64,000 nt of DNA from Chryseobacterium camelliae (GCF_027920545.1 NZ_CP115859.1:2474001-2538000); one strand, 5' to 3'; numbered from the stretch's first letter, positions 28,104-38,134 are shown. The notes: generated from the sequence alone by a model not told the origin. Translations and numbers: made by a program.

Positions 28104-29638
28104 CAACATCAGATATTATCAACATCTATCAAAACAAAGCACTGGTAAATTTTGAAGGAAAGGACTTCCTTGGACACATTGGAGTGGATTCCAGAATTTT
28201 CAGAGTGCTGAATGATACAGGAATTAGTGTAGGAGTAATTTCTCAACAAGCGATTGAGAACGGAATTTCTGTTTTGGTAGATGAAAATGATGCGGAAGAT
28301 GCAGTACGTGTTCTTTCTGAAGAATTTAAAAACGAAAAAGCAAAAGGAGCGGTAAGTAATATCTACAGTATCAATAATGTAGCGGTAATCGGATTTGTAT
28401 CTGAAAATTACAATAAGATCCTTTCCGAGCTTCAACGAAATAAAATTTTCCCGTTGCTGTTAAACCAAATCGCATCTGCAGGAAGAGTAAATATAGTGGT
28501 AACCGACAATCAGACGGAGATTGCAAAAAATATCGTAGAAACTGAAATCTATGGAAAACCAAAAGTGGTTCATCTAGCTTTAATCGGACACGGAAATGTA
28601 GGAGGAACTTTGGTAGAGCAGATTTTAGATTCTTCACACGATATTTTAACGAGAAAAAGATTGCAGTTGAAAATCGTTGCGATAGCCAATTCTAAAAAAA
28701 TGGCTTTGAACAAAGGTGGTTTTGGAAGTGACTGGAGACAGAAAGTAAACTATTCTCAAACAGAATCCAGTGTAGAAGGTCTTATCGATTATGCAAAAGA
28801 ACATCATCTGGAAAACCTGGTGATGGTAGATAACACGGCGAGTAAAGATTTTGTAAAACATTATGATGTGTTTGTGGATAATGGTTTTGATATTGTTTCA
28901 TCCAATAAAATCTATAATACACTTCCTATAGCAAGTTATAGAAGCTTAAGAAAATCATTGGAGAAAAATAAAAAACAATATCTGTACGAAACCAATGTAG
29001 GTGCAGGTTTACCGTTAATTGATACCATAAAATTATTACACCTTTCAGGAGAAAATATTACGAGAATCAAAGGCGTTTTCTCAGGGACGTTGAGCTATGT
29101 TTTCAATAATTTTTCTTTGAGAAATGATAAATTTTCAACCATTATCAATGAAGCACTGGAAAAAGGATTTACAGAACCTGATCCAAGAGAAGACTTATCC
29201 GGAAATGATGTCGCAAGAAAATTATTGATTTTGGCAAGGGAGTTAGATTTAATTAATGAATTTGAAGATATCAATATTCAAAATCTGGTACCTGAAAGCC
29301 TGCTTTCTGTTTCAAAATCAGAATTCCTTTCAAGATTGGAAGAACTGGATAAAGAATATCAGAAAATTAAAGACAGTCAGGAACCGGGACACGTATTGAG
29401 ATACGTTGGAGATTTACATGGAGACTTGCAAAAAGAAAAAGGTGAACTTGATGTAAAATTGGTTTCTGTTCCTGCAACTTCTGCCTTAGGACAGCTGAAA
29501 GGTTCAGATTCAATCTTCGAGATTTACACGGAAAGTTATGGTGAAAACCCGATCGTGATCATGGGAGCCGGAGCCGGAGCCAAAGTGACGGCAAGAGGGG
29601 TCTTCGGAGATATTTTAAGACTAAGTGAAAAAAAATAA
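28100..29638 (+). CDS. Homoserine dehydrogenase with N-terminal aspartokinase-type ACT domains
   Basis: 512 residues. Residues 1-150 or so are two ACT modules like those of aspartokinase III/ThrA (IFRVLNDTGISVGVISQQ, ISVLVDENDAEDAVRVLSEEF, then NVAVIGFVSEN), but no kinase domain precedes them. The dehydrogenase follows: NAD(P) loop LIGHGNVGGTL near 162, SSNKIYNTLP near 270, TNVGAGLPLIDTI, GVFSGTLSYVFNNF and the catalytic FTEPDPREDLSGNDVARKLLILAREL. It reduces aspartate semialdehyde to homoserine. ATGA overlap with metX indicates coupling, so this copy appears dedicated to methionine synthesis. Confidence 0.88.
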   Translation: MTTSDIINIYQNKALVNFEGKDFLGHIGVDSRIFRVLNDTGISVGVISQQAIENGISVLVDENDAEDAVRVLSEEFKNEKAKGAVSNIYSINNVAVIGFVSENYNKILSELQRNKIFPLLLNQIASAGRVNIVVTDNQTEIAKNIVETEIYGKPKVVHLALIGHGNVGGTLVEQILDSSHDILTRKRLQLKIVAIANSKKMALNKGGFGSDWRQKVNYSQTESSVEGLIDYAKEHHLENLVMVDNTASKDFVKHYDVFVDNGFDIVSSNKIYNTLPIASYRSLRKSLEKNKKQYLYETNVGAGLPLIDTIKLLHLSGENITRIKGVFSGTLSYVFNNFSLRNDKFSTIINEALEKGFTEPDPREDLSGNDVARKLLILARELDLINEFEDINIQNLVPESLLSVSKSEFLSRLEELDKEYQKIKDSQEPGHVLRYVGDLHGDLQKEKGELDVKLVSVPATSALGQLKGSDSIFEIYTESYGENPIVIMGAGAGAKVTARGVFGDILRLSEKK

Positions 29639-29649
29639 AATAATACAAA

Positions 29650-29775
29650 AAATAATGTAACAATATAACAATGTAGCAGTTTATCAGAGATTTCAACCTC
29701 TGTCATTCTGAATGAAACGAGGTGAAATGAAGAATCTTATGTTTACATTGCTACACTGTTAAATTGGTAAATTAA
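29650..29775. repeat. Intergenic repeat-like spacer in the methionine operon
   Basis: Contains AATGTAACAATATAAC, a block GTCATTCTGAATGAAACGAG followed by GTGAAATGAAGAATC (a wording common between genes in Bacteroidota), and ACTGTTAAATTGGTAAATT. TGTAGCA and TGCTACA face each other as weak inverted arms. Several words are shared with 20830-20915. No promoter or terminator stands out. Confidence 0.5.
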
Positions 29776-29782
29776 AATTTTT

Positions 29783-30943
29783 ATGGAAAATTTTGAAACC
29801 TTCGCAATAAGAACCCAAACTGAAAGAACTCAGTTTGACGAACATTCAACGCCTTTATATCTTACGTCCAGCTTTATTTTTCAGGATGCGGAAGATATGA
29901 GAGCGAGCTTTGCAGAAGAAAAACCGAAGAATCTTTACAGTCGGTTTTCAAACCCGAATGTAACGGAATTTACAGATAAGATTACCAAAATGGAAGGAGC
30001 AGAAGCGGGCTATGCTTTTGCAACAGGAATGGCCGCGATTTATTCAACTTTCGCTACGTTGTTAAATGCAGGAGATCATATCGTAAGCTGTCAGTCGGTT
30101 TTCGGTTCTACCCATACGTTGTTCACTAAATATTTCCCGAAATGGAATATCGAAACAACCTATTTCAAAGCCGAAGATGCGGAAAACGTAGAAAAATATA
30201 TTCAGCCGAACACTAAGATTTTATATCTGGAAACACCGACCAATCCTGCGATTGAAGTGTTAGACTTAGAATTTTTTGGACAAATTGCTAAAAAACATAA
30301 TCTGATTTTCATTGTGGATAACTGTTTCGCAACACCATATTTACAACAACCTATTAAATACGGAGCAGACATCGTTGTACATTCAGCTACTAAACTGATT
30401 GACGGTCAAGGTCGCGTTTTGGGTGGAGTAGCAGTCGGTAGAGAAGATCTGATCCGCGAGATTTATCTTTTTGCAAGAAATACAGGACCGGCAATGTCGC
30501 CTTTCAATGCTTGGGTGTTGTCTAAAAGTTTAGAAACATTGGCAATACGAGTTGAAAAACATTGCGAAAACGCTTTAAAAGTGGCCGAGTTTTTAGAAAA
30601 CCATCCGAATGTGGAACTGGTAAAATATCCTTTCCTGCCTTCACATCCAAGCTATGAAATTGCTAAAAAGCAAATGAAGTTAGGAGGAAATATTGTTGCC
30701 TTCGAAATCAAAGGAGGGATTGAAGGTGGAAGAAACTTTTTAGATAAAATTAAAATGTGTTCACTGTCCGCCAATTTGGGAGATACAAGAACGATTGTGA
30801 CACATCCTGCTTCTACAACCCATTCAAAATTGTCTGATGATGAAAGAAACGAAGTTGGAATTACAGCCGGTTTGGTGCGTTGCTCAGTTGGGTTAGAAAA
30901 TGTGGAGGATATTATCGCAGATTTAAAACAGGCACTGGATTAA
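29783..30943 (+). CDS. metZ: O-acylhomoserine sulfhydrylase / cystathionine gamma-synthase family PLP enzyme
   Basis: 386 residues, Cys/Met metabolism PLP family. Motifs: SRFSNPNVTEF (53-63), FATGMAAI (79-86), YLETPTNPAIEV near 148, IVDNCFATP, and the Schiff-base Lys204 in HSATKLIDGQGRVLGG. The GQGRVLGG and TRTIVTHPASTTHSKL segments look like O-succinylhomoserine sulfhydrylase (MetZ) more than MetB. It makes homocysteine (or cystathionine) from the acylated homoserine provided by the upstream enzymes. It lies in the riboswitch-led locus, 144 nt after hom. Confidence 0.85.
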   Translation: MENFETFAIRTQTERTQFDEHSTPLYLTSSFIFQDAEDMRASFAEEKPKNLYSRFSNPNVTEFTDKITKMEGAEAGYAFATGMAAIYSTFATLLNAGDHIVSCQSVFGSTHTLFTKYFPKWNIETTYFKAEDAENVEKYIQPNTKILYLETPTNPAIEVLDLEFFGQIAKKHNLIFIVDNCFATPYLQQPIKYGADIVVHSATKLIDGQGRVLGGVAVGREDLIREIYLFARNTGPAMSPFNAWVLSKSLETLAIRVEKHCENALKVAEFLENHPNVELVKYPFLPSHPSYEIAKKQMKLGGNIVAFEIKGGIEGGRNFLDKIKMCSLSANLGDTRTIVTHPASTTHSKLSDDERNEVGITAGLVRCSVGLENVEDIIADLKQALD

Positions 30944-30951
30944 TTAATAGG

Positions 30952-31006
30952 AACGGGCTTTAGCCCGTTTCAAATAAGGAAATACAAAATTGGCTTTAGC
31001 CGAAAT
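30952..31006 (+). repeat. REP-like paired palindromes (GGCTTTAGCC)
   Basis: AACGGGCT-TT-AGCCCGTT (30952-30969) is followed 22 nt later by GGCT-TT-AGCC (30992-31001). Both share the core GGCTTTAGCC and fill the gap between metZ and metH-N. Paired short palindromes of this kind are typical REP-type elements of Bacteroidota genomes. Confidence 0.65.
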
Positions 31007-31011
31007 ATAAA

Positions 31012-32022
31012 ATGAAAAATTCAGAACAACTATACAAAGCATTATCCGAAAGAATTTTAATTCTTGACGGAGCAATGGGAACGATGCTTCAGCGATATAA
31101 ATTCGAGGAAGAAGATTATCATGGTGAGCGTTTCAAAGATTGGGAACATCCGGTAAAAGGAAACAATGATTTGTTGTCATTAACGCAGCCTCAGGCGATT
31201 GAAGAAGTTCACAGAAAATATCTCGAAGCAGGAGCAGATATCATCGAAACCAATACGTTTTCGGGAACTACAATTGCAATGGCAGATTACCACATGGAAG
31301 ATCTCGTGTATGAATTGAACTATGAATCTGCAAAAATCGCCAGAAAAGCCTGTGACGAATACACTGCTCAAAATCCGGACAAACCGAGATTTGTAGCAGG
31401 ATCTATCGGTCCAACGAACAGAACGGCAAGCTTAAGTCCCGATGTAAACGATCCCGGTTACAGAGCGATTACGTTTGAGGAACTGAGAGTCGCTTACAAA
31501 CAACAATGTGAAGCATTATTAGACGGAGGTTCAGATATCCTTTTAGTAGAAACCATTTTCGATACATTGAATGCAAAAGCAGCTCTTTTCGCGATCGACG
31601 AACTTCAGGATGAAAGAGGAATCAAAATTCCGATCATGGTTTCTGGAACCATTACCGATGCATCAGGAAGAACCTTGAGCGGACAAACAGCAGAAGCATT
31701 TTTAATCTCTGTTTCCCACTTGAATTTATTAAGCGTAGGCTTTAACTGTGCATTGGGAGCAAATCAATTGACACCATATCTGGAAACGCTGGCTCATAAT
31801 TCTGAATTCTACATTTCAGCATATCCGAATGCGGGGTTACCAAACGCTTTCGGAAAATATGATGAAACTCCGGAAGACATGGCAAGCCAGGTAAAAGAAT
31901 ATGTGGAAAAAGGATTGATCAATATTATCGGAGGCTGCTGCGGAACAACACCGGAGCATATCAAAGCGATTGCGGATCTGGTAGCACAGTATCCGCCAAG
32001 AAAATTGAAGGAATTTGTTTGA
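31012..32022 (+). CDS. metH: Methionine synthase N-terminal half (homocysteine S-methyltransferase domain)
   Basis: 336 residues, the homocysteine-binding module only. [11 protein letters not shown] (17-27), [12 protein letters not shown] (75-86) and the three zinc thiolates Cys246 ([10 protein letters not shown]) and Cys309-Cys310 ([10 protein letters not shown]) are all present. The remaining MetH domains are encoded separately at 33202-35862, so cobalamin-dependent methionine synthase is split into two polypeptides. Unusually, a fatty acid desaturase gene separates the halves. It is not a broken gene: it ends cleanly after the barrel. Confidence 0.93.
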   Translation: MKNSEQLYKALSERILILDGAMGTMLQRYKFEEEDYHGERFKDWEHPVKGNNDLLSLTQPQAIEEVHRKYLEAGADIIETNTFSGTTIAMADYHMEDLVYELNYESAKIARKACDEYTAQNPDKPRFVAGSIGPTNRTASLSPDVNDPGYRAITFEELRVAYKQQCEALLDGGSDILLVETIFDTLNAKAALFAIDELQDERGIKIPIMVSGTITDASGRTLSGQTAEAFLISVSHLNLLSVGFNCALGANQLTPYLETLAHNSEFYISAYPNAGLPNAFGKYDETPEDMASQVKEYVEKGLINIIGGCCGTTPEHIKAIADLVAQYPPRKLKEFV

Positions 32023-32105
32023 TTTAATAGAATTTTTTCATTGAATTGATAAGAAAAGGGTTGACTTTTTGTATTATCTTTAATTACATCACAAAATGTA
32101 CGATA

Positions 32106-33197
32106 ATGGAAAAGCCGATTTACTTAAAAGATTCAGAAGATGCAAAATTGTTTAATGAACTCAGAAAAAAAGTGAACCAGCGTGTAGAAGCCATTCCCGA
32201 AAACCGGGATTTATATATTCAGATTAAAGCCATTCTTTTGCCTTTGATCTATTTTGGCTTGTATGTGTTTGCTATTTTGAATGCCGAAAAAACCTGGGTA
32301 TATATTTTGAGCTTTGTGCTGATGGGAATTTCTTTGGTTTTAATTTATTTAAACCTAATTCATGAAGCTGCCCATAATAATATTTACAAAAGCAAAAGAT
32401 TAAACAACCTTGTTCTTCAGATTTTCGATTTTGTGGGAGCCAATTCCTACATCTGGAAAAAAAGACATATCGCAAGTCATCACGCCTATCCAAATGTAGA
32501 TGGTTGGGACACAGATATTGAACAGAGCGGGCTTTTGTTAATCGTTCCTTGGGTTAAGGCAAAAGGAGTTCAGAAATATCAGCATTTCTTTTTCTTTTTA
32601 GTCTATCCTTTATATCTGTTCAATTGGATGTTTATTCGTGATTTCAGAGACTTTTTCGACAAAGAAAGAGTTATTCTGAAAACTCAGGGAGCAATTCCTG
32701 CAAAAGAAAAAATTAAAATGGTAGCTTATAAACTGTTCTATTTTTTCTATCAGATTGCAGTTCCGGTTCTTTTTTTTAAAGTATCTGTCGGTCTGGCTTT
32801 GGGAGGCTGGTTTTTGCAGGTGATTGCGGCAAGTATTTTTGCGCTCTTTGTGCTGTTGCCTTTACATCCTCTTCCTGATAATGCCTTTCCGAAACTGGAT
32901 GAAAAAAACGGACTGCCTTTCAGCTGGCTTCATCATCAGTTTGAAGTCACGAATGATTTAAAAGAAAATAACTGGTTCGTACGAAATGTACTGGGAAATT
33001 TCAACTTTCATGTTGCCCATCATCTTTTCCCGAATTACAGCTATTTATATTATAATGAGATTACAGAGGAAATCGAGGAATTTGCCAGAGAACATCATTT
33101 GGCTTACAAGCGGTTTCCGATTTTCACCGCTTTGGGCAAACATGTGGATTTGCTGAAGCAAAATGCGAATAACGCATACTATATTTTAGAAGAATAA
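32106..33197 (+). CDS. Membrane fatty acid desaturase
   Basis: 363 residues from the ATG at 32106. An upstream ATG at 32046 adds an unlikely 20 residues. All three histidine boxes of the di-iron desaturase/hydroxylase family are present: HEAAH (86-90), HIASHH (121-126) and HVAHH (302-306), with hydrophobic segments at about 42-84, 155-175 and 212-252. The product is an inner-membrane acyl desaturase. Positioned between the metH halves, with the stop 4 nt before metH-C, it is co-transcribed with methionine genes. A weak TATCTTTA sits 31 nt before its ATG. Confidence 0.88.
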   Translation: MEKPIYLKDSEDAKLFNELRKKVNQRVEAIPENRDLYIQIKAILLPLIYFGLYVFAILNAEKTWVYILSFVLMGISLVLIYLNLIHEAAHNNIYKSKRLNNLVLQIFDFVGANSYIWKKRHIASHHAYPNVDGWDTDIEQSGLLLIVPWVKAKGVQKYQHFFFFLVYPLYLFNWMFIRDFRDFFDKERVILKTQGAIPAKEKIKMVAYKLFYFFYQIAVPVLFFKVSVGLALGGWFLQVIAASIFALFVLLPLHPLPDNAFPKLDEKNGLPFSWLHHQFEVTNDLKENNWFVRNVLGNFNFHVAHHLFPNYSYLYYNEITEEIEEFAREHHLAYKRFPIFTALGKHVDLLKQNANNAYYILEE

Positions 33198-33201
33198 TTT
33201 G

Positions 33202-35862
33202 ATGAAATATTTAAGATTATCGGGGCTTGAGCCTTTGATTATTACGCCGGAAAGTAATTTTATCAACGTTGGGGAAAGAACCAATGTTGCCGGTTCAAAG
33301 AAATTTTTAAGATTAATAAAAGAAGAAAAATTCGGGGAAGCATTGGATATTGCACGTCATCAGGTTGAAGGCGGCGCGCAGATCCTTGATGTCAACTTCG
33401 ACGACGGATTGATTGACGGAAAAGCTTCCATGATCAAATTTTTGAATTTAATTGCTTCCGAACCGGATATTGCAAGAATTCCGATCATGGTCGATTCTTC
33501 GAAATGGGAAATTTTGGAAGCCGGATTGCAGGTTGCCCAAGGTAAATGTGTGGTGAATTCCATCAGCTTAAAAGGAGGTGAAGAAGAATTTATCAAACAG
33601 GCAAAAGCAATTAAAAGATATGGCGCAGCGATGATTGTCATGGCATTTGATGAGGTTGGGCAAGCTGATACCTATGAGCGAAGAATTGAGATTTCAAAAC
33701 GCTCTTACGATATTTTAGTCAATCAACTGAATTTCCCTGCAGAAGATATTATTTTCGATTTAAATATTTTCCCTGTAGCAACGGGAATGGATGAACACCG
33801 AAGAAATGCAATCGATTTCATTGAAGCCACAAGATGGGTTCGTCAGAACTTGCCTTACGCTTCTGTGAGTGGAGGAGTGAGTAATGTTTCTTTTTCTTTT
33901 AGAGGGAATGATACGGTAAGAGAAGCGATGCACTCAGTTTTCCTGTATCATGCAATTCAGGCGGGAATGAATATGGGAATTGTAAACCCTGCAATGCTGG
34001 AAGTTTATGATGAGATTAATAAAGAACTTCTCGAATTGGTTGAAGACGTAATTCTTGACAAAAGAGAAGATGCCACAGAGCGGCTTTTAGATTATTCCGA
34101 AAAACATAAATCTGTTAAAAAAGAAAAAACTGAGGATTTAGAATGGAGAACAAAACCTTTGCAGGATAGAATTACTCACGCTCTGGTAAAAGGAATCGAC
34201 CGCTTTATTGAAGAAGATGTAGAAGAGGCAAGGCAGCAGGCGGAAAAACCATTACATGTTATTGAAATTAATCTAATGACAGGAATGGGCGTTGTAGGAG
34301 ATTTATTCGGAAGCGGTAAAATGTTCTTGCCACAGGTTGTAAAATCGGCAAGGGTAATGAAAAAAGCGGTGGCATATTTACAGCCCTTCATTGAAGCTGA
34401 AAAGGACGGTTCAAAACCAGCCAATGGAAAAATCTTGATGGCTACTGTAAAAGGTGATGTTCATGATATTGGTAAAAATATTGTGAGTGTCGTTTTAGGC
34501 TGTAACAATTATGAAATTGTTGACTTGGGAGTAATGGTTCCTGCTGAAAAGATTATTCAGACGGCGATTGAAGAAAAAGTAGACGTTATCGGATTAAGCG
34601 GATTGATTACACCTAGTTTGGATGAAATGGTGTATATCGCTCAGGAACTGGAAAGACAAAATTTAGATTTTCCTTTATTAATCGGTGGTGCAACCACTTC
34701 AAAAGCACATACCGCCGTGAAAATCGATTTAAAATATAAAAATGCCGTTGTTCACGTAAATGACGCTTCTAGAGCGGTAAACGTGGTAAGTTCGTTATTA
34801 GGAGACAGAAATAAAGAATATGTTGAAGATTTAAAAAGTGACTATTCTGAGTTCAGAGAAAAATTCCTGAACAGACAGGTGGATAAGGACTATGTTTCGA
34901 TTGAAGATGCCCGAAAAGATAAGTTTAAAATCGATTGGAAAAACGAAGAGATTTTTACTCCGAATCAATTAGGTGTTACGGTTATTGAAAATCAGGATTT
35001 GAGAGAATTGTTGTCTTTCATCGACTGGTCGCCATTTTTCAGAAGCTGGGATCTTCATGGAAAATACCCGAATATTTTAGAAGATGAGGTGGTCGGAGTT
35101 CAGGCAAAAGAATTGTTCAAAGATGCACAGGTGATCTTAAACAGAATTTTAGACGAAAAATTATTAACCGCAAAAGCCGTTTTCGGAATCTTTAAAGCGA
35201 ATTCCAATGAAACCGATGATATTTTAATCTTCGATGAAAATAATGAACAGCAAGTGAAATTCTTAACATTAAGGCAACAGGCTCAACGCTCGAAAGGAAA
35301 AGATTACCTGGCTTTAAGTGATTTTATTGCTCCACAAAGTTCAGGAAAAACTGATTATATGGGTGCTTTTTGTGTAACCACAGGTTTCGGAACGGATGAA
35401 TTGGCCGAAGAATATGAAAAAGCAAATGATGATTACAATGCAATTATGGTAAAGGCTTTGGCAGACCGTTTTGCAGAAGCTTATGCCGAATTTTTACATA
35501 AAAAAGTAAGAACCGAATATTGGGGGTATGCGAATCAGGAAAATTTAACCAATGAAGAGTTGATCGCCGAAAAATATAAAGGAATTCGTCCTGCTCCTGG
35601 ATATCCTGCTTGCCCGGATCATTTGGAAAAACATGCGATTTGGGATCTTTTAAAAGTTGAGGAAAACATCGGAGTGTATTTAACAGAAAGTTTGGCGATG
35701 TTTCCGACTGCTTCGGTTTCTGGGTATTATTTTGGAAGTCCTCATGCGAAATATTTTGGTGTAGGAAAAATTGCAGAAGACCAGTTAAAAGATTATTCTG
35801 AGAGAAAAGGGATTTCTTTACAGGAATCAAGAAAATGGTTGTCACCGAATTTAGCAGATTAA
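33202..35862 (+). CDS. metH: Methionine synthase C-terminal part (folate, cobalamin and activation domains)
   Basis: 886 residues from the ATG at 33202 (TTG at 33199 is also in frame). Domains in order: pterin-binding barrel ([26 protein letters not shown]), the cap (about 290-390), the B12 Rossmann domain with DVHDIG and cobalt ligand His421, [13 protein letters not shown] and [14 protein letters not shown], and the SAM-dependent reactivation domain with [12 protein letters not shown] near 790. It transfers methyl from methyltetrahydrofolate to homocysteine held by the separate N-terminal protein. It starts 4 nt after the desaturase and precedes metF, the methyl-folate supplier. Confidence 0.95.
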   Translation: MKYLRLSGLEPLIITPESNFINVGERTNVAGSKKFLRLIKEEKFGEALDIARHQVEGGAQILDVNFDDGLIDGKASMIKFLNLIASEPDIARIPIMVDSSKWEILEAGLQVAQGKCVVNSISLKGGEEEFIKQAKAIKRYGAAMIVMAFDEVGQADTYERRIEISKRSYDILVNQLNFPAEDIIFDLNIFPVATGMDEHRRNAIDFIEATRWVRQNLPYASVSGGVSNVSFSFRGNDTVREAMHSVFLYHAIQAGMNMGIVNPAMLEVYDEINKELLELVEDVILDKREDATERLLDYSEKHKSVKKEKTEDLEWRTKPLQDRITHALVKGIDRFIEEDVEEARQQAEKPLHVIEINLMTGMGVVGDLFGSGKMFLPQVVKSARVMKKAVAYLQPFIEAEKDGSKPANGKILMATVKGDVHDIGKNIVSVVLGCNNYEIVDLGVMVPAEKIIQTAIEEKVDVIGLSGLITPSLDEMVYIAQELERQNLDFPLLIGGATTSKAHTAVKIDLKYKNAVVHVNDASRAVNVVSSLLGDRNKEYVEDLKSDYSEFREKFLNRQVDKDYVSIEDARKDKFKIDWKNEEIFTPNQLGVTVIENQDLRELLSFIDWSPFFRSWDLHGKYPNILEDEVVGVQAKELFKDAQVILNRILDEKLLTAKAVFGIFKANSNETDDILIFDENNEQQVKFLTLRQQAQRSKGKDYLALSDFIAPQSSGKTDYMGAFCVTTGFGTDELAEEYEKANDDYNAIMVKALADRFAEAYAEFLHKKVRTEYWGYANQENLTNEELIAEKYKGIRPAPGYPACPDHLEKHAIWDLLKVEENIGVYLTESLAMFPTASVSGYYFGSPHAKYFGVGKIAEDQLKDYSERKGISLQESRKWLSPNLAD

Positions 35863-35867
35863 TTTAG

Positions 35868-35910
35868 TTTCAGGTTTTGGCGGCGGCAAAGCCGCCGCCA
35901 AAACCTGAAA
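35868..35910. repeat. Perfect 20-bp-stem palindrome between metH and metF
   Basis: Arms 35868-35887 and 35891-35910 are exact complements around an AAA loop. The inner 13 nt of each arm (TTTTGGCGGCGGC and its complement) belong to the same TTTYGGCGGC triloop family as 36946-36974 and 47549-47577. It is very GC-rich against an AT-rich background. No T-run follows, so it is not a classic terminator. Confidence 0.9.
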
Positions 35911-35947
35911 CCTCATAAATATTAAAAAAAAGACTATAAAATAGATA

Positions 35948-36907
35948 ATGAAAATTACCGACCATATAAAAAACGCAAACGGAAAAACTTTGTTCTCCTT
36001 GGAAGTGGTTCCTCCACAAAAAGGAATAGGGATTGAAGATTTATATAGAAATATTGATCCTTTAATGGAACTCAAACCTCCATTTATAGATGTAACGACT
36101 TCCAGAGAAGAATATATTTACATTGACAAAGGAAATGGTTTAATGGAGCGTCGTATTACAAGAATGCGTCCCGGAACATTAGGAATTTGTGCAGCCATTC
36201 AGCATAAATATAATGTAGATACTGTACCACATTTGCTTTGTGGTGGTTTTACAAAAGAAGAGACAGAATATCTTTTGGTAGACTGTATGTACCTTGGAAT
36301 TGATAATATCATGGCTTTAAGAGGAGATGCAATGAAAGGGTATCAATATTTTGAACCAACCCAGGGAGGTCATGCAAGTGCAATGGACTTGGTTCATCAG
36401 ATCAATGATTTGGGAAGAGGGAAATACCTGCATAATCAAGACGAAGAATGTGAAGCGCATAATAAATTTTGTGTCGGAGTGGCAGGATATCCGGAAAAAC
36501 ATATGGAAGCACCTTCCATGAATTATGATTTGAAATGGTTAAAACAAAAAGTAGATGCCGGAGCAGATTATATTGTAACGCAAATGTTTTTTGATAATAA
36601 AAAATATATTGAGTTCGTAAAGAAAGCCCGTGAAATGGGAATTACGGTTCCGATTATTCCGGGAATTAAACCGATTGCTACGAAAAAGCATTTAAAAGTT
36701 TTACCTCAGATTTTTAAAATTGATTTGCCTGAAGAGTTAATTAATGAAGTTGAGAATGCTAAAAATAACGAAGCTGTAAAACAAATCGGAATTGAGTGGG
36801 CAATCAACCAGTGTAGAGAATTATTGGATTTTGGAGTTCCTGTTCTGCATTTTTACTCAATGGGGAAAAGTGATAATATCAAGAGAGTAGCTGGAGAATT
36901 GTTTTAG
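35948..36907 (+). CDS. metF: 5,10-methylenetetrahydrofolate reductase
   Basis: 319 residues of the FAD-dependent MTHFR barrel. LFSLEVVPPQKG (15-26) holds the catalytic-type Glu, FIDVTTSREEY the second strand, DNIMALRGDA near 119 the FAD-binding segment, and YIVTQMFFDNKKYIEFV near 207 the folate loop. It reduces methylene-THF to methyl-THF for the MetH proteins encoded just upstream. It is the last gene of the methionine locus. Confidence 0.95.
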   Translation: MKITDHIKNANGKTLFSLEVVPPQKGIGIEDLYRNIDPLMELKPPFIDVTTSREEYIYIDKGNGLMERRITRMRPGTLGICAAIQHKYNVDTVPHLLCGGFTKEETEYLLVDCMYLGIDNIMALRGDAMKGYQYFEPTQGGHASAMDLVHQINDLGRGKYLHNQDEECEAHNKFCVGVAGYPEKHMEAPSMNYDLKWLKQKVDAGADYIVTQMFFDNKKYIEFVKKAREMGITVPIIPGIKPIATKKHLKVLPQIFKIDLPEELINEVENAKNNEAVKQIGIEWAINQCRELLDFGVPVLHFYSMGKSDNIKRVAGELF

Positions 36908-36941
36908 CGCTACTTATTTTGGTGAATTTTTAATCTTGTTT

Positions 36942-36978
36942 ATACTTTCGGCGGCACCTTTGGTGCCGCCGAAAGTAT
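36942..36978. repeat. 17-bp-stem palindrome at the metF / GNAT-like convergent junction
   Basis: ATACTTTCGGCGGCACC (36942-36958) and GGTGCCGCCGAAAGTAT (36962-36978) flank a TTT loop. Its central 29 nt are identical to those at 47549-47577 read on the opposite strand. It ends one base before the stop codon of the convergent gene. Without a T-run it may still stop transcription from both sides. Confidence 0.9.
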
Positions 36979-36979
36979 C

Positions 36980-38134
36980 TTATAATATTGGATGCCTTTC
37001 AAATTCCCTATTCCGATCAAAAAAATAACGATAGGTCGCCAATTTTCTGGTTACCGTTGTATCCAGATTCTCAGCTATCTTTATCATTTTAGGATTAAAA
37101 TCGCCGATCCATTGCATCTCTGTAACTTTGAAATCCGTATGCTTTCTGAGATGCTGAGTCCCCTCCCAGATCATATACCCTTCAATTCCTTTTCTTTGCC
37201 ATTCGGGAATGACTCCAAAAACAATTCCGATCATTTTTTCATTTTTCTTAAACCTTTTAATCCAAAGAAATTTAAGTTTCTCCCAGATTCCGAATTTTCC
37301 GTTCAGATATTTAAACCACTGGTTGGTATCGGGAAGATTCATCCACATGGCAATTGGTTTTTCGTTTTCATACACAAACCATGAAATATGTTCGTTAATG
37401 ATAGGTTTCATCATTTTAAACATTTTCAGCGTTTTTGTTTCATCTAAGCATTTTCCTTCACCGTGCGCTGCCCAGGCTTTATTATAAACTTCTGTGAAAT
37501 CTTTGGCAAACTTTTCCAGATGTGTTTTGGTCATTGGTCTTGCAGAAATATCCGGGTTTTGTTTGTGCTTTGCATGCATTACTGTGAAGACTCTGGAAAC
37601 TTCAGCGAAAATGGGTCTCGAAAAACAAAGCTGTTCAAAGTAAATTTTAAAACCATAATTTTCAAAAAGCTCTTTATAATATGGAAAGTTATAGTTCATT
37701 CCAAATAAAGGTTCTGCAAACCCTTCAATGACGAGTCCCCAAAATTTATCACGTTCTCCAAAATTGATAGGACCGTCCATGGCTTCCATTCCTCTTAGCT
37801 GAAGCCAGTTTTTGCAGTGGTCAAAAATGAAATTCGCTGTTTCCTGATCATTAATACAGTCGAAAAAACCAAATCCGCCGGTTGGTTGTTTTTGTTGATA
37901 AGTCTCGTTAATAAAAACCGCAACTTTTCCTACTGTCTTATTGTGTGCATTTTTAAATAAGAACCTTGAGCATTCACCACCATTAAATAATTTATTTTTT
38001 TTTGAGTTAAAAACATCTTCAATGTCGATATTCCTAGGTCTGATATAATTTTGGTCCTGTTGATAAAGTCTTGCCGGAAATTCTAAAAATTCCTTTTTCT
38101 GGGTTTCGTTTTGTACTTCTTCAACAATAATCAT
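36980..38134 (-). CDS. Uncharacterised protein with GNAT-like C-terminal fold
   Basis: 384 residues, no signal peptide or membrane helix. Recognisable pieces are PARLYQQDQNYIRPRNIDIE near the N-terminus, the middle FDCINDQETANFIFDHCKNWL and MDGPINFGERDKFWGLVIEGF, and near the end IGIVFGVIPEWQRKGIEGYMIW, whose QRKGIEG resembles the acyl-CoA loop of GNAT N-acyltransferases. It may be related to the YghO-like group. Its function is unknown, and no partner genes share its strand. It is divergent from folE. Confidence 0.65.
   Translation of the reverse strand: MIIVEEVQNETQKKEFLEFPARLYQQDQNYIRPRNIDIEDVFNSKKNKLFNGGECSRFLFKNAHNKTVGKVAVFINETYQQKQPTGGFGFFDCINDQETANFIFDHCKNWLQLRGMEAMDGPINFGERDKFWGLVIEGFAEPLFGMNYNFPYYKELFENYGFKIYFEQLCFSRPIFAEVSRVFTVMHAKHKQNPDISARPMTKTHLEKFAKDFTEVYNKAWAAHGEGKCLDETKTLKMFKMMKPIINEHISWFVYENEKPIAMWMNLPDTNQWFKYLNGKFGIWEKLKFLWIKRFKKNEKMIGIVFGVIPEWQRKGIEGYMIWEGTQHLRKHTDFKVTEMQWIGDFNPKMIKIAENLDTTVTRKLATYRYFFDRNREFERHPIL

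Noticed and set aside
29712..29762. 16-codon ORF with three Met besides the start, just before metZ, as a possible Met leader peptide
   Set aside because: The Met codons come from the common intergenic repeat wording (GAATGAAACGAG, GTGAAATGAAGAATC). They are not clustered and no attenuator hairpin follows. The operon already has a SAM riboswitch.
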